NCBI GenBank assembly: GCA_044368415.1
Contig: JBIPLJ010000010.1
Span: forward strand, 34,022-98,021
Length of the DNA stretch: 64,000 nucleotides
Direction: 5' to 3'
Source of the DNA: UBA4615 sp044368415
GTDB lineage: Bacteria > Pseudomonadota > Gammaproteobacteria > Burkholderiales > Burkholderiaceae_E
A model generated the notes under the pieces. It was not told the DNA's origin. It saw only the letters and a list, made by a program, of their open reading frames with translations, and made no database searches. The stretch's first letter is position 1; every line of letters begins with the position of its first letter. The position numbers were made by a program, and so were the translations under genes. This document shows positions 1-8,173 of this stretch, piece by piece.

Positions 1-992
1 CCTGGTCGGGCGCCTCGCCCGACCTCGTACAGCTCGCGGTGCTGCCGATGTTCCATGTGACCGGCATGCAGGGCGGCATGAACGCGCCGATCTTCCAGGG
101 CGTGAGCATCGTGCTGATGTCGCGCTGGGACCGCGAGGCCTGCGTGCGGCTGATCGAGCACTGCCGGATCACGAACATCACCGGCATCACTGCGATGATC
201 GTCGACCTGCTGAACACGCCCGGTCTGGCGTCGCGTGACCTGTCTTCGCTCAAGCGCATCGGCGGCGGCGGCGCCGCGATGCCCGACGCGGTCGCCCAGC
301 GCCTCGAGGCGCTGCTCGGCCTGCCGTTCATCGAGGGCTACGGCCTGACCGAGACGATCGCACCGACACATACCAATCCGATGCACCGCCCGAAGCGCCA
401 GTGTGCGGGCATCCCGGTCTTCAACACCGATGCGCGCGTGCTCGACATCGAGAGTGGCGCCGAAGTCGGGCCGGGCGCAACCGGCGAGATCGTGGTCAGC
501 GGCCCGCAGGTCTTCAAGGGCTACTGGAACAATCCCGACGCCGATGCGTCGGTGTTCCTTGAGCTCGACGGCAAGCGCTTCTTTCGCACTGGCGACCTCG
601 GGCACTACGACGAGGACGGCTATTTCTTCATTACCGATCGGCTCAAGCGGATGATCAATGCGGCCGGCTTCAAGGTCTGGCCGGCGGAGGTCGAGGCGAT
701 GCTGTTCGCCCATCCCGACGTGTCCGAGGCCTGCGTGATCGCGAGCCGCGACGACAAGCGCGGCGAGACGGTGAAGGCGGTCATCGTGCCGCGCCCGCAT
801 GCGCGCGAGCGCGTCGCGACCGAGGCGGGCGCCGCCGCCTTCGCCGACGAGATCGTCGAATGGTCGCGCGAGAAGATGGCCGCCTACAAGGTGCCGCGGC
901 GCGTCGAGTTCATGGAGTCGCTGCCGAAGACCGGCACCGGCAAGGTATTCTGGAGAACGCTGCAGGAGGCAGAGGACAAGAAATGGACTTGA
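1..992 (+). CDS. AMP-dependent acyl-CoA synthetase/ligase, 3' portion (start lies outside window)
   Basis: This is the C-terminal 329 residues or so of an ANL-superfamily ligase; the frame is open from base 3 and there is no start in the window. It would activate a fatty or aromatic acid to the acyl-AMP and then the acyl-CoA in the cytoplasm. Visible family motifs are GYGLTET, the YWNNPDAD stretch, the hinge region GDLGHYDEDGYFFITDR, and the C-terminal PKTGTGK with the catalytic lysine. The stop overlaps the start of the following acyl-CoA dehydrogenase by 10 nt, so the two are translationally coupled. Ligase followed by two dehydrogenases suggests one acyl-CoA catabolic operon; the substrate cannot be read from sequence. 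Confidence 0.93.
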   Translation, partial: WSGASPDLVQLAVLPMFHVTGMQGGMNAPIFQGVSIVLMSRWDREACVRLIEHCRITNITGITAMIVDLLNTPGLASRDLSSLKRIGGGGAAMPDAVAQRLEALLGLPFIEGYGLTETIAPTHTNPMHRPKRQCAGIPVFNTDARVLDIESGAEVGPGATGEIVVSGPQVFKGYWNNPDADASVFLELDGKRFFRTGDLGHYDEDGYFFITDRLKRMINAAGFKVWPAEVEAMLFAHPDVSEACVIASRDDKRGETVKAVIVPRPHARERVATEAGAAAFADEIVEWSREKMAAYKVPRRVEFMESLPKTGTGKVFWRTLQEAEDKKWT

Positions 993-2173
993 ACTATTCA
1001 CCCGAGGAAGCGGCTTTCCGCGACGAAGTGCGTGGCTGGCTCGATGACAACCTGCCCGATGACCTGCGCCGCAAGACGGCCGCCGGCGACCACCTCGACA
1101 AGGACGACCTGCTGCGCTGGCACAAGATCCTGGCCAAGAAGGGCTGGGTTGCACCCGCCTGGCCCGAGGCGTGGGGCGGCCCGGGCTGGAACGTCACCCA
1201 GCGCTACATCTTCGAGGAAGAGTGCGGGCTGGCCGGCACACCGCCGATCATCGCCTTCGGCGTCACGATGTGCGCGCAGGTGCTGCTCAAGTTTGGCTCC
1301 CCCGAGCAGAAGCAGCGCCACCTGCCGGGCATCTACAACGGTGACGTCTTCTGGGTCCAGGGCTACTCGGAGCCGGGCTCGGGTTCGGACCTCGCTTCGC
1401 TCAAGACACGTGCCGACCGCCGCGGCGACACCTATGTCGTCAACGGGCAGAAGATCTGGACCACGCTCGGCCAGTACGGCGACTGGATCTTCTGCCTGGT
1501 GCGCACCGACTTCGAGTCGAAGATCCGCCAGGAAGGCATCAGCTTCCTGCTGATCGACATGAAGACGCCGGGCATCACCGTTCGCCCGCTGATCCTGATG
1601 GACGGCGGTCACGAGGTGAACGAGGTGTTCTTCGACAACGTCGAGGTCCCGGCCGAGAACCTGGTGCACGAGGAAGGTAAGGGCTGGACGGTGGCTAAGT
1701 ACCTGCTCGGCCACGAGCGGCTGAACACCGGCCGCATCGGCGGCTCCAAGCGCGAGCTGCTGCGTCTGAAGGCCTTCGCCGCCGAGCAAACCGATGGCCA
1801 TGGCCGCCGCCTGATCGACGACCCGCGGTTCCGCGACAAGCTCACGCGCGTCGAGGTCGAGCTGATGGCGCTCGAGATCACCAACCTGCGCTTCCTCGAT
1901 GCGATGCGCGGCGGCAAGCCGCCGGGCGCCGACGTGTCGATGCTCAAAATCCGCGGCACCGAGATCCAGCAGGCGCTGACCGAGCTGATGATGCAGGCCG
2001 CGGGCCCGATGGCTGCGCCGTTCAAGCCGACCGGGCCGCAGGCCGCGGTTGACTTCGACGACGCGCTTGCGCACCTCGCGCCGCGCTACGCCAACTACCG
2101 CAAGACCAGCATCTATGCCGGGTCCAACGAGATCCAGCGCAACATCATCGCCAAGGCGACCCTGGGGCTCTGA
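983..2173 (+). CDS. Acyl-CoA dehydrogenase (first of two)
   Basis: A 396-residue FAD flavoprotein of the acyl-CoA dehydrogenase family, which oxidises an acyl-CoA to the enoyl-CoA and passes electrons to ETF. The family signatures are clear: QGYSEPGSGSDLAS in the middle domain, GQKIWTT beside the flavin, and AGSNEIQRNIIA near the C-terminus. The ATG at 983 is chosen because AGGAGG lies at 964-969 and the protein then begins MDLNYSPEEAAFRDEV as in relatives; a longer open frame upstream lies inside the ligase gene. It ends one base before the next dehydrogenase begins. Length is normal and no frameshift is seen. The substrate is unknown. Confidence 0.95.
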   Translation: MDLNYSPEEAAFRDEVRGWLDDNLPDDLRRKTAAGDHLDKDDLLRWHKILAKKGWVAPAWPEAWGGPGWNVTQRYIFEEECGLAGTPPIIAFGVTMCAQVLLKFGSPEQKQRHLPGIYNGDVFWVQGYSEPGSGSDLASLKTRADRRGDTYVVNGQKIWTTLGQYGDWIFCLVRTDFESKIRQEGISFLLIDMKTPGITVRPLILMDGGHEVNEVFFDNVEVPAENLVHEEGKGWTVAKYLLGHERLNTGRIGGSKRELLRLKAFAAEQTDGHGRRLIDDPRFRDKLTRVEVELMALEITNLRFLDAMRGGKPPGADVSMLKIRGTEIQQALTELMMQAAGPMAAPFKPTGPQAAVDFDDALAHLAPRYANYRKTSIYAGSNEIQRNIIAKATLGL

Positions 2174-2174
2174 C

Positions 2175-3311
2175 ATGGACTTCGAACTCAGCGAAGAGCA
2201 GCGGCAACTGGCCGACTCGGTCGGGCGGTACCTCGCCGACCACTACGACTTCGAGCGCCGCAAGAAGATCATCCACTCCGACAGCGGCTCGAGCGACGCG
2301 GTGTGGACGCAGCTGGCCGAGCTCGGCGTGCTGTCGATCCCGTTCTCCGAGGCGGCCGGCGGCTTCGGCGGCGGCGCCATCGACATGATGAGCGCAATGC
2401 AGTCCATCGGGCAGGCGCTGGTCGTCGAGCCGGTGCTCGCCAGCGTGCTGGCCGGGCGCCTGATCGATCGCGCGGGGAGTGCCTCACAGCGTTCGGAGAT
2501 CCTGCCGCAGGTGGTCGACGGCAGCCGCCGGCTCGCCTTCGCGCACACCGAGGACGGCGGGCGTTACCGGCTCGACCATGTGTCCGCGACCGCGGCGAAG
2601 GCCGGCGACGGCTGGGTGCTGAACGGCCTGAAGCGGGTCGTGCTCGGCGCGCCGCAGGCCGATCTGCTGGTGGTCTCGGCCCGCACCTCGGGCTCGCCCG
2701 ACGACACACACGGCATCTCGCTGTTCATCGTCGCGGCGAACGCGCGCGGCGTGACCACGACGCCGTACCGGAACATCGACAACCAGCGTGCGGCCGACGT
2801 CAAGCTCGACGGCGTGCAGCTCCGGGCTGATGCGCTGGTCGGTGCCGAGGGCGAGGCGCTGGCGGTGATCGAGGAGGCGGTGGACTTCGCAACCGCGCTG
2901 CAGTGTGCCGAGGCGGTCGGTGCGATGCAGTTCGCCAACGACACCACGCTCGAGTACCTGAAGACGCGCAAGCAGTTCGGTGCCCCGATCGGCACCTTCC
3001 AGGTCCTGCAGCACCGGATGGTCGAGATGTTCGTCACCGTCGAGCAGGCCCGCTCGATGAGCTACCTGGTGTGCTCGCGCGTGGACTCGGCGACCGACGC
3101 GAGCGAACGGGCGCGCATCGTGTCGGCGGCGAAGATCAAGATCGCCGATGCCTGCCGCCAGATCTCGCAGGAGTCGGTCCAGTTGCACGGCGGCATGGGC
3201 ATGACCGAGGAGATGAAGGTCTCGCACACCTTTCGCCGCCTCACCATGATTGCCCAGCAGTTTGGCGATGCGGACCACCACCTGGACCGCTTCGCGGTGC
3301 TCGACCGGTAG
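2175..3311 (+). CDS. Acyl-CoA dehydrogenase (second of two)
   Basis: A 378-residue acyl-CoA dehydrogenase paralogue, more divergent in the N-terminal half than the preceding gene. It opens with MDFELSEEQRQLADSV, carries the TRKQFGAPIGTFQVLQHR segment of the C-terminal helical domain, and has QLHGGMGMTEE. The start is one base after the preceding stop, so it is co-translated with its partner. Paired dehydrogenases of this kind often act as heteromeric enzymes on bulky acyl-CoA substrates such as steroid or branched side chains; that pairing is an inference here. It is the last gene of this operon, with a GC-rich dyad just downstream. Confidence 0.94.
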   Translation: MDFELSEEQRQLADSVGRYLADHYDFERRKKIIHSDSGSSDAVWTQLAELGVLSIPFSEAAGGFGGGAIDMMSAMQSIGQALVVEPVLASVLAGRLIDRAGSASQRSEILPQVVDGSRRLAFAHTEDGGRYRLDHVSATAAKAGDGWVLNGLKRVVLGAPQADLLVVSARTSGSPDDTHGISLFIVAANARGVTTTPYRNIDNQRAADVKLDGVQLRADALVGAEGEALAVIEEAVDFATALQCAEAVGAMQFANDTTLEYLKTRKQFGAPIGTFQVLQHRMVEMFVTVEQARSMSYLVCSRVDSATDASERARIVSAAKIKIADACRQISQESVQLHGGMGMTEEMKVSHTFRRLTMIAQQFGDADHHLDRFAVLDR

Positions 3312-3330
3312 ACGCTCCCGCGCCGTCAAA

Positions 3331-3364
3331 CGGCCCGGTCCCACCGAGCGGCGCGGCCGGGCCG
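3331..3364. terminator. Possible bidirectional hairpin between convergent genes
   Basis: An 8-bp perfect stem, CGGCCCGG at 3331-3338 against CCGGGCCG at 3357-3364, fills the 60-nt gap between the convergent acyl-CoA dehydrogenase and MGMT-like genes. There is only a short T run on either side, so intrinsic termination is plausible but not certain. Confidence 0.35.
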
Positions 3365-3371
3365 CGTCGTT

Positions 3372-3935
3372 TCAGGGCCCGTCCGCGGCTGCGGCGGCCT
3401 CGGCCTTGCGCCTGTCGCGGATCCAGTCGGGGCCGCAGCGCAGGCGCGCCGCGACCGGCGAGGCCGGATCGATCACCCGCCAGAACGGGATGACCTGCTC
3501 GGGCGGCGTGCCGTCACGCAGATCGTCCCAGGCGGCCTCGGCGACGATGCGCAGGAAGAGCGCGGTGGTCACCGGGCAGCTCGCGTCGGCACCGTGGGCG
3601 CGCGCGAGTGCGTCGCGCAGCGTGCGCACCTCGAGCGTCTCGCCTGCCGGGATGGCGAGGACGCGGTCGGCCAGCAGGCCCGGTGTCGCCACGAAGAGCG
3701 TGTGCCCGGCGGGCACGCCGGCGAAGTCGGCCTCGAGCACCACCCGGCGGGGAGCCGAGCCATCGCGCAGACGCGTGCGCCAGTCGGTCGGCGACGCTGT
3801 GTCGGCCGGGTCCTTGGGCTTCGGCCTGCGGGCCGGCGCGCCACCCTGCGGTGATGCTACGGGCCCGGCCCCGGGCGGCAGCGGCAGGCTCGTCGGACCG
3901 GCCGGGGGCCGGCGCCCCGGCGGGTCACGACGCAC
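3372..3935 (-). CDS. MGMT-like small protein, putative DNA-binding
   Basis: A 187-residue protein whose residues from about 50 onward resemble a conserved family sometimes annotated as MGMT-like (methylguanine-methyltransferase DNA-binding fold). I see the pattern AIPAGETLEVRTLRDALARAHGA followed by SCPVTTALFLRIVAEAAW and then PFWRVIDP. The alkyl-acceptor PCHR motif of true MGMT is absent, so alkyl transfer is not predicted. The N-terminal 45 residues are proline- and arginine-rich and could be a mis-set start, but the ATG at 3935 overlaps the upstream exporter gene's stop by 11 nt, which fits translational coupling. The role is unknown; assignment to the family is from memory of its motif pattern. 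Confidence 0.6.
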   Translation of the reverse strand: MRRDPPGRRPPAGPTSLPLPPGAGPVASPQGGAPARRPKPKDPADTASPTDWRTRLRDGSAPRRVVLEADFAGVPAGHTLFVATPGLLADRVLAIPAGETLEVRTLRDALARAHGADASCPVTTALFLRIVAEAAWDDLRDGTPPEQVIPFWRVIDPASPVAARLRCGPDWIRDRRKAEAAAAADGP

Positions 3936-4662
3936 GGAACGAGGCCGCGATCATCGCGGCGCCGGCGAGTGCGACCACGACCAGCACGATTTGCCGGAAG
4001 CGCGCCGCGTCGAGCCCGAGATAGACCCGCGAGCCGATCCACGAGGGCAGCAGCAGCGCCGGTACCACGACCGCCAGCCCGCTCAGCATGTCGACGCGGA
4101 CCGTGCCGGAGGCGAGCAGCGCGCCGAGGGTCGCTGTGAGCGCGAGCAGGTTGAAGTTCTGCAGGACCGCGCGCTGCGCGTCGCGCTCGAGGCCGCGAAG
4201 CGTGCACCACAGCGCAGGGGCCGCCCCGGTGATGCCGCCGAGCCCGCCCATCGCGCCGCCGACCATGCCCGCGAGCGCGTCGCCTGCGCGCCCGAAGCGC
4301 TCCACCGAGGGCAGGCGGCGCGCCAGCAGCATCCCGGTGCAGCAGGCCAGCAGTGCGATGCCGAGCACGAGCCTGAAGCGTGCGGGGTCGAGCGTCGGCA
4401 GCAGCAGCACACCGATCGGGACGCCGAGCGCGCCGCCGGCGAGAAATGGCCAGAGCAGCGGCAGGTGCAGGCCGCGGCGCACCGTCGCCGCGTTGAACAG
4501 CTGGCCGCTCAGTCCGCCGCAGACCGCCATGGCGGTGGCCAACCGTGGCTCGATCGTCCAGGCCCAGATCGACAGCGCGACCATGCTGAATGCGAAGCCG
4601 GAGATGCCCTGCACGAAGCCGGCGACGGCGGCGCCCGCGGCGAGAATGAGGAGGTCTTGCAT
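3925..4662 (-). CDS. TauE/SafE-type sulfite exporter family membrane protein
   Basis: A 245-residue integral membrane protein with about seven or eight hydrophobic segments and the internal-duplication look of the TSUP family. It opens MQDLLILAAGAAVAGFVQGISGFAF, where the GxxSGFxF-type motif is typical, and a related glycine-rich segment (GGAMGGLGGITG) begins the second half. Relatives export sulfite, sulfoacetate or other organic anions across the inner membrane. The gene is followed, with an 11-nt overlap, by the MGMT-like gene. Nothing in the neighbourhood fixes its substrate. Confidence 0.85.
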   Translation of the reverse strand: MQDLLILAAGAAVAGFVQGISGFAFSMVALSIWAWTIEPRLATAMAVCGGLSGQLFNAATVRRGLHLPLLWPFLAGGALGVPIGVLLLPTLDPARFRLVLGIALLACCTGMLLARRLPSVERFGRAGDALAGMVGGAMGGLGGITGAAPALWCTLRGLERDAQRAVLQNFNLLALTATLGALLASGTVRVDMLSGLAVVVPALLLPSWIGSRVYLGLDAARFRQIVLVVVALAGAAMIAASFRAS

Positions 4663-4740
4663 GGACGGCCGGGGGCGCGGACGGGGCGGGACGGTGAGCG
4701 GGCGGTCAGCATACCCGTCAGGTCGGGTCGCGTGCGGCCC

Positions 4741-5421
4741 TCAAGCGACCTTGGGTAGCACCGTCGTGCGGTACACGTGCTCGATCACCCGCCCGGTCGC
4801 CGGGTCCTCGAGCCGCATGCGGAACGCGGTAGACGCTCGCACGCCGCCGATCGCGCCGAGCGTGCCGCAGGAGATCACCAGGCCCTCGGGGGCGGGCTTG
4901 CCGTCGAGGAAGCGCGCGAGCAGATCCGGCGCCGGCACAAGCGCGGCGAGTGTGCCCTCCTGGTAGGCGATCTCGCGGCCGTCCTCCTCGATCCAAGACA
5001 GCAGGCGCAGCGTATCGAGGCGGGCGATCACGGTGTCCAGGGCCCAGCCCTCGTGCGCAAGCGGCTTGGCGCACATCTGCTTGGACAGCGCGACCGAGTA
5101 GGTCTCCGCGTCGCGATCGGTGTGGTCGGAGCCTACGGTGAGCCACAGGCGTCCCGCGTGCGACAGCAGCACAGGTTCGACCTCGCCCGAGCTGCCCGCG
5201 CCGACGCATTCGATGGTGTCGGACTGGGTGAGCGTGGCCGCGGCGACGCGATAGAAGAGCGGCACCGTCGAGGGCCTCGGCACGCCGATGGCGGCCAGCT
5301 CCTCGATGTGATGGTCGACCGCGGCGCGGTCGCGACCGGCCCAGCCGGCGATGACCAGGGCGGTCGGCTCGAAGGCGGCCTGCTTCGGGCCGTCGGTGTC
5401 GTAGAGCGTGAATCGGAGCAT
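4741..5421 (-). CDS. DUF2848 family protein (fumarylacetoacetase-like fold suspected)
   Basis: A 226-residue soluble protein matching the DUF2848 pattern: an N-terminal VIAGWAGRD segment, PSTVPLFYRV, GEVEPVL and a VGSDHTDRDAE motif near the centre with acidic and histidine residues suited to bind a metal. Family members are thought to be related to fumarylacetoacetate-hydrolase-like enzymes, although the reaction is not established. It lies 68 nt downstream of the putative hydro-lyase gene on the same strand and next to a divergent TRAP transporter, so a shared catabolic pathway for a small carboxylate or lactam is likely by context only. Confidence 0.72.
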   Translation of the reverse strand: MLRFTLYDTDGPKQAAFEPTALVIAGWAGRDRAAVDHHIEELAAIGVPRPSTVPLFYRVAAATLTQSDTIECVGAGSSGEVEPVLLSHAGRLWLTVGSDHTDRDAETYSVALSKQMCAKPLAHEGWALDTVIARLDTLRLLSWIEEDGREIAYQEGTLAALVPAPDLLARFLDGKPAPEGLVISCGTLGAIGGVRASTAFRMRLEDPATGRVIEHVYRTTVLPKVA

Positions 5422-5489
5422 GGTCGCGGCTCGTGTGTCGGGTCGGTGGCAAGGATCGCGGTACGCGGGCCCGGTGTCGAGCCGGCGTG

Positions 5490-6329
5490 TCAGAACGCGG
5501 CGAGCTCGGTATTGAGCCGGTCAGTGACCAGCATGCAGCCGGGCGCATGGGTCACGCAGATCTCGGGGCGCGCCGCGATGAGCGCGGCCTGCGGCGTCAC
5601 CCCGCAGGCCCAGAACACCGGCACCTCGCCGGGCAGGATGTCGACCGCGTCGCCGTAGTCGGGCCGCGAGAGGTCGGCGATGCCAATGGCCGCGGGGTCG
5701 CCGAAGTGCACCGGCGCGCCGTGCACCGACGGGAAGCGCGAGGTGACCTGTACCGCCCGGATCGCGTGTGCAGCCGTCATCGGCCGCATCGACACCACCA
5801 GCGGGCCGGCGAAGCGGCCGGCGGGCGTGGTCGGGATCGAGGTTCGGTACATTGCGACGTTGCGGCCCTGCGCCACGTGCCGCAGCGGGATGCCGTCCTC
5901 GATCAGCGCCTGCTCGAACGAGAACGAGCAGCCGAGCACGAAGCCGACCCAGTCGTCGCGCCACAGCGTGCGCAGGTCGTCGACCTCACCCTCGAGTACG
6001 CCCTCGCGCCACACGCGGTAGCGCGGCACGTCGGTGCGCAGGTCGACGTCCTCGCCAAGTTCACGTGCGACGGCGTCGCCCGGCTCGGTGACCGCCAGCA
6101 GCGGGCAGGGCTTGGGGTTGCGCTGGCAGAAGCGCATGAAGTCGCCGGCGAGCGCCTGCGGCAGCACGACGAGGTTGCCCTGCACGCGGCCGGGCGCGAG
6201 GCCCACGGTGTGGGCAGGGTGGCGGCCGGCGCGGATCGCCCGGCGCAGGGCCCGCGCATCGGTGCGCTCCAGGGCGGACAGGCCCGCGGACAGCTCGGCC
6301 GCGAGCGGACGGTCAGGAGGTGCGTTCAT
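5490..6329 (-). CDS. Putative hydro-lyase, DUF1445/YcsI family
   Basis: A 279-residue protein of the DUF1445 family, whose members are annotated as putative hydro-lyases and include D-glutamate-cyclase-like proteins. Recognisable segments are PAHTVGLAPGRVQGNLVVLP near the N-terminus, CQRNPKPCPLL, the FVLGCSFSFEQAL motif in the centre, and PVFWACGVTPQAA near the C-terminus. The ATG at 6329 is used because the residues upstream of it (from 6386) look non-coding and overlap a promoter-like dyad. It is divergently transcribed from the TRAP transporter, with 137 nt between the starts; the pairing suggests uptake and breakdown of one compound. Confidence 0.8.
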   Translation of the reverse strand: MNAPPDRPLAAELSAGLSALERTDARALRRAIRAGRHPAHTVGLAPGRVQGNLVVLPQALAGDFMRFCQRNPKPCPLLAVTEPGDAVARELGEDVDLRTDVPRYRVWREGVLEGEVDDLRTLWRDDWVGFVLGCSFSFEQALIEDGIPLRHVAQGRNVAMYRTSIPTTPAGRFAGPLVVSMRPMTAAHAIRAVQVTSRFPSVHGAPVHFGDPAAIGIADLSRPDYGDAVDILPGEVPVFWACGVTPQAALIAARPEICVTHAPGCMLVTDRLNTELAAF

Positions 6330-6332
6330 CGT

Positions 6333-6342
6333 TTGTATACAG
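6333..6342. promoter_or_regulatory. Candidate operator dyad between hydro-lyase and TRAP genes
   Basis: TTGTATACAG lies just upstream of the hydro-lyase ATG. The TGTATACA core is palindromic and resembles operators bound by GntR/FCD regulators, though no GntR gene is in the window. The same bases could act as a -10 element for the leftward gene. Confidence 0.3.
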
Positions 6343-6466
6343 GATGGGCATCGATTGTTGACTGAACCGCATCGTGGCACGACCATTGCACGGGTCGGAC
6401 AGGCATCGCCGTGGCCGTTTCAATGCACCACGCACGGCGACCACGCACATACATGGAGCACATCGG

Positions 6467-7528
6467 ATGAAACGGATCGGACGGACCGCAGCAGCTTGGA
6501 CGGCCATGGCGGCCGTGACCACCGCCGCATTCTGCGCCCCGGCGCTCGCGCAGGACAACACGAAGCTGCGTGTGATGGGGATGCCGCTGGCGACCGGCAA
6601 GATCCAAAAGGACAAGGAGCAGCCCTTCTTCGAGAACTTCTCGAAGGTGACCGGCCTCCCGATCGACATGGACTACAAGCCGCTCGACAGCACCGGCGTC
6701 AAGGAGTTCGAGCAGCTGCGCGTGATGAAGTCGGGCCTGTTCGACATCGTCGGCCTGCGCCTCGGGCAGGTCTCGCGCGACGAGCCGACCATCCTCGGCC
6801 TCGACCTGGTCGGCCTGAACACCGACTACAAAGTCGCACGCAAGGTGGTCGACGCCTACAAGGACGCGGTCGACCTGCGCCTGCAGGACAAGTTCAACAC
6901 CAAGCTGCTCGGCGTGTGGCCGTTCGGCCCGCAGATCATCTTCTGCAAGCCGGCGATCACCTCGCTCGAGGATCTCAAGGGCAAGAAGGTCCGGATCCTC
7001 GACGGCGTGATGGCCAAGTTCATGGAAAAGATCGGCGCCACGCCGGTGACCATGGCCTTCGGTGAGGTTTCGCAGGGCCTGAAGCTGGGCACGATCGACT
7101 GCGCCGTCACCGGCCCGAGCTCGGCGAACTCCGCCGGCTGGCCCGAGAGCGCGACCACGGTCTACCCGCTGGGCCTGCAGGTCGCGGTGCAGGGCTACGG
7201 CATCAACATGACTGCCTGGAAGAAGCTGCCCGCGGACCAGCAAGGCAAGCTGCGGGTCGCCGTGGAGAAGCTCACCGACGACATCTGGAAGTACTCGGAG
7301 GAACTGTGGGCCGACGGCATGCGCTGCAACGCCGGCCAGGACCCCTGCACCACCGGCAAGAAGTACGCGCTCAAGACGGTCAAGCCCACGGCGAAGGACC
7401 TCGAGCTGATGAAGTCGGCGCTCAAGGACATCGCGCTGCCGGCCTGGAGCGAGCTCTGCGAGAAAAGCAATCCGGGCTGCACCGACACCTGGAAGCGCGT
7501 GGTGGGGCCCGTGGTCGGGCTAAAGTGA
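6467..7528 (+). CDS. dctP: TRAP transporter substrate-binding protein, DctP family
   Basis: A 353-residue periplasmic solute-binding protein. The start at 6467 gives a classic Sec signal peptide (MKRIGRTAAAW..., cleavage near APALAQ) and has GGAG about 8 nt upstream. The mature protein has the DctP pattern: an early LRVMGMPLATGKIQ strand, a DLKGKKVRI-like segment, and GEVSQGLKLGTIDCAVTG near residue 200. It delivers an organic acid to the DctQM permease encoded directly downstream. The two C-terminal pairs of cysteines (RCNAGQDPC and LCEKSNPGC) are less usual and may form disulfides. The ligand is not predictable from sequence alone. Confidence 0.93.
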   Translation: MKRIGRTAAAWTAMAAVTTAAFCAPALAQDNTKLRVMGMPLATGKIQKDKEQPFFENFSKVTGLPIDMDYKPLDSTGVKEFEQLRVMKSGLFDIVGLRLGQVSRDEPTILGLDLVGLNTDYKVARKVVDAYKDAVDLRLQDKFNTKLLGVWPFGPQIIFCKPAITSLEDLKGKKVRILDGVMAKFMEKIGATPVTMAFGEVSQGLKLGTIDCAVTGPSSANSAGWPESATTVYPLGLQVAVQGYGINMTAWKKLPADQQGKLRVAVEKLTDDIWKYSEELWADGMRCNAGQDPCTTGKKYALKTVKPTAKDLELMKSALKDIALPAWSELCEKSNPGCTDTWKRVVGPVVGLK

Positions 7529-7573
7529 CCGGGCGCTCGTGAGCGGCCCGCGCGCATCGGCAGGCATCCCGTC

Positions 7574-8173
7574 GTGAAGCGGCTCGAGACGATCGGCGCC
7601 TGGCTCTTCGGGGCCGTCTTCGTGATCCTGTCCTTCGCGGTGGCCCTCGAGGTCACGATGCGCAAGGTGCTCAACGTGTCGCTGCAGGGCGTGGACGAGC
7701 TTGGCGGCTACGCGCTGGCGACCGGCGCGGGGCTTGCGTTCACGCTGGCCCTCGTCGGCCGCTCGCACATCCGCATCGACCTCGTCCACGAGCGGCTGCC
7801 GCGCGCCTTGCGGCTGGTGCTCAACGTGGTGGCGGCGGCCTCGCTCGCAGCCTGCGCGCTCGCGCTGCCGGTGCTCGCCTGGTTCGCGCTGTCCGATTCC
7901 ATCGAGATGAACAGCACTGCGCAGACGCCGTGGGCGACGCCACTGCGCTGGCCGCAGGGCGTGTGGTTCGTCGTGCTGTCGATGTTCGCGCTGGTCGCCC
8001 TGGGCTCGCTGGTTCGGCTGCTGGGCTTCGTGTTCGGCGGGCAGCTCGAGCGGGTGGACCGCGAGTACGGTCCGCGCGGCACCAAGGAGGAGCTCCAGGA
8101 GGAGCTCGCCGACATCGAGGCGCGCGGCGCCGCGGCCGCTGCCGGCGTGCCGCTCGAAGGGGGCCGCACGTGA
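7574..8173 (+). CDS. dctQ: TRAP transporter small permease subunit, DctQ family
   Basis: A 199-residue protein with four predicted membrane helices, matching the small membrane component of TRAP transporters. It starts with GTG at 7574, 45 nt after dctP, and contains the conserved VALEVTMRKVLNVSLQGVDELGGYAL segment in its first third and GRSHIRIDLV in the second. Its stop overlaps the GTG of dctM in a GTGA junction, so the two membrane subunits are translationally coupled. The C-terminal 40 residues are charged and cytoplasmic. Confidence 0.92.
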   Translation: MKRLETIGAWLFGAVFVILSFAVALEVTMRKVLNVSLQGVDELGGYALATGAGLAFTLALVGRSHIRIDLVHERLPRALRLVLNVVAAASLAACALALPVLAWFALSDSIEMNSTAQTPWATPLRWPQGVWFVVLSMFALVALGSLVRLLGFVFGGQLERVDREYGPRGTKEELQEELADIEARGAAAAAGVPLEGGRT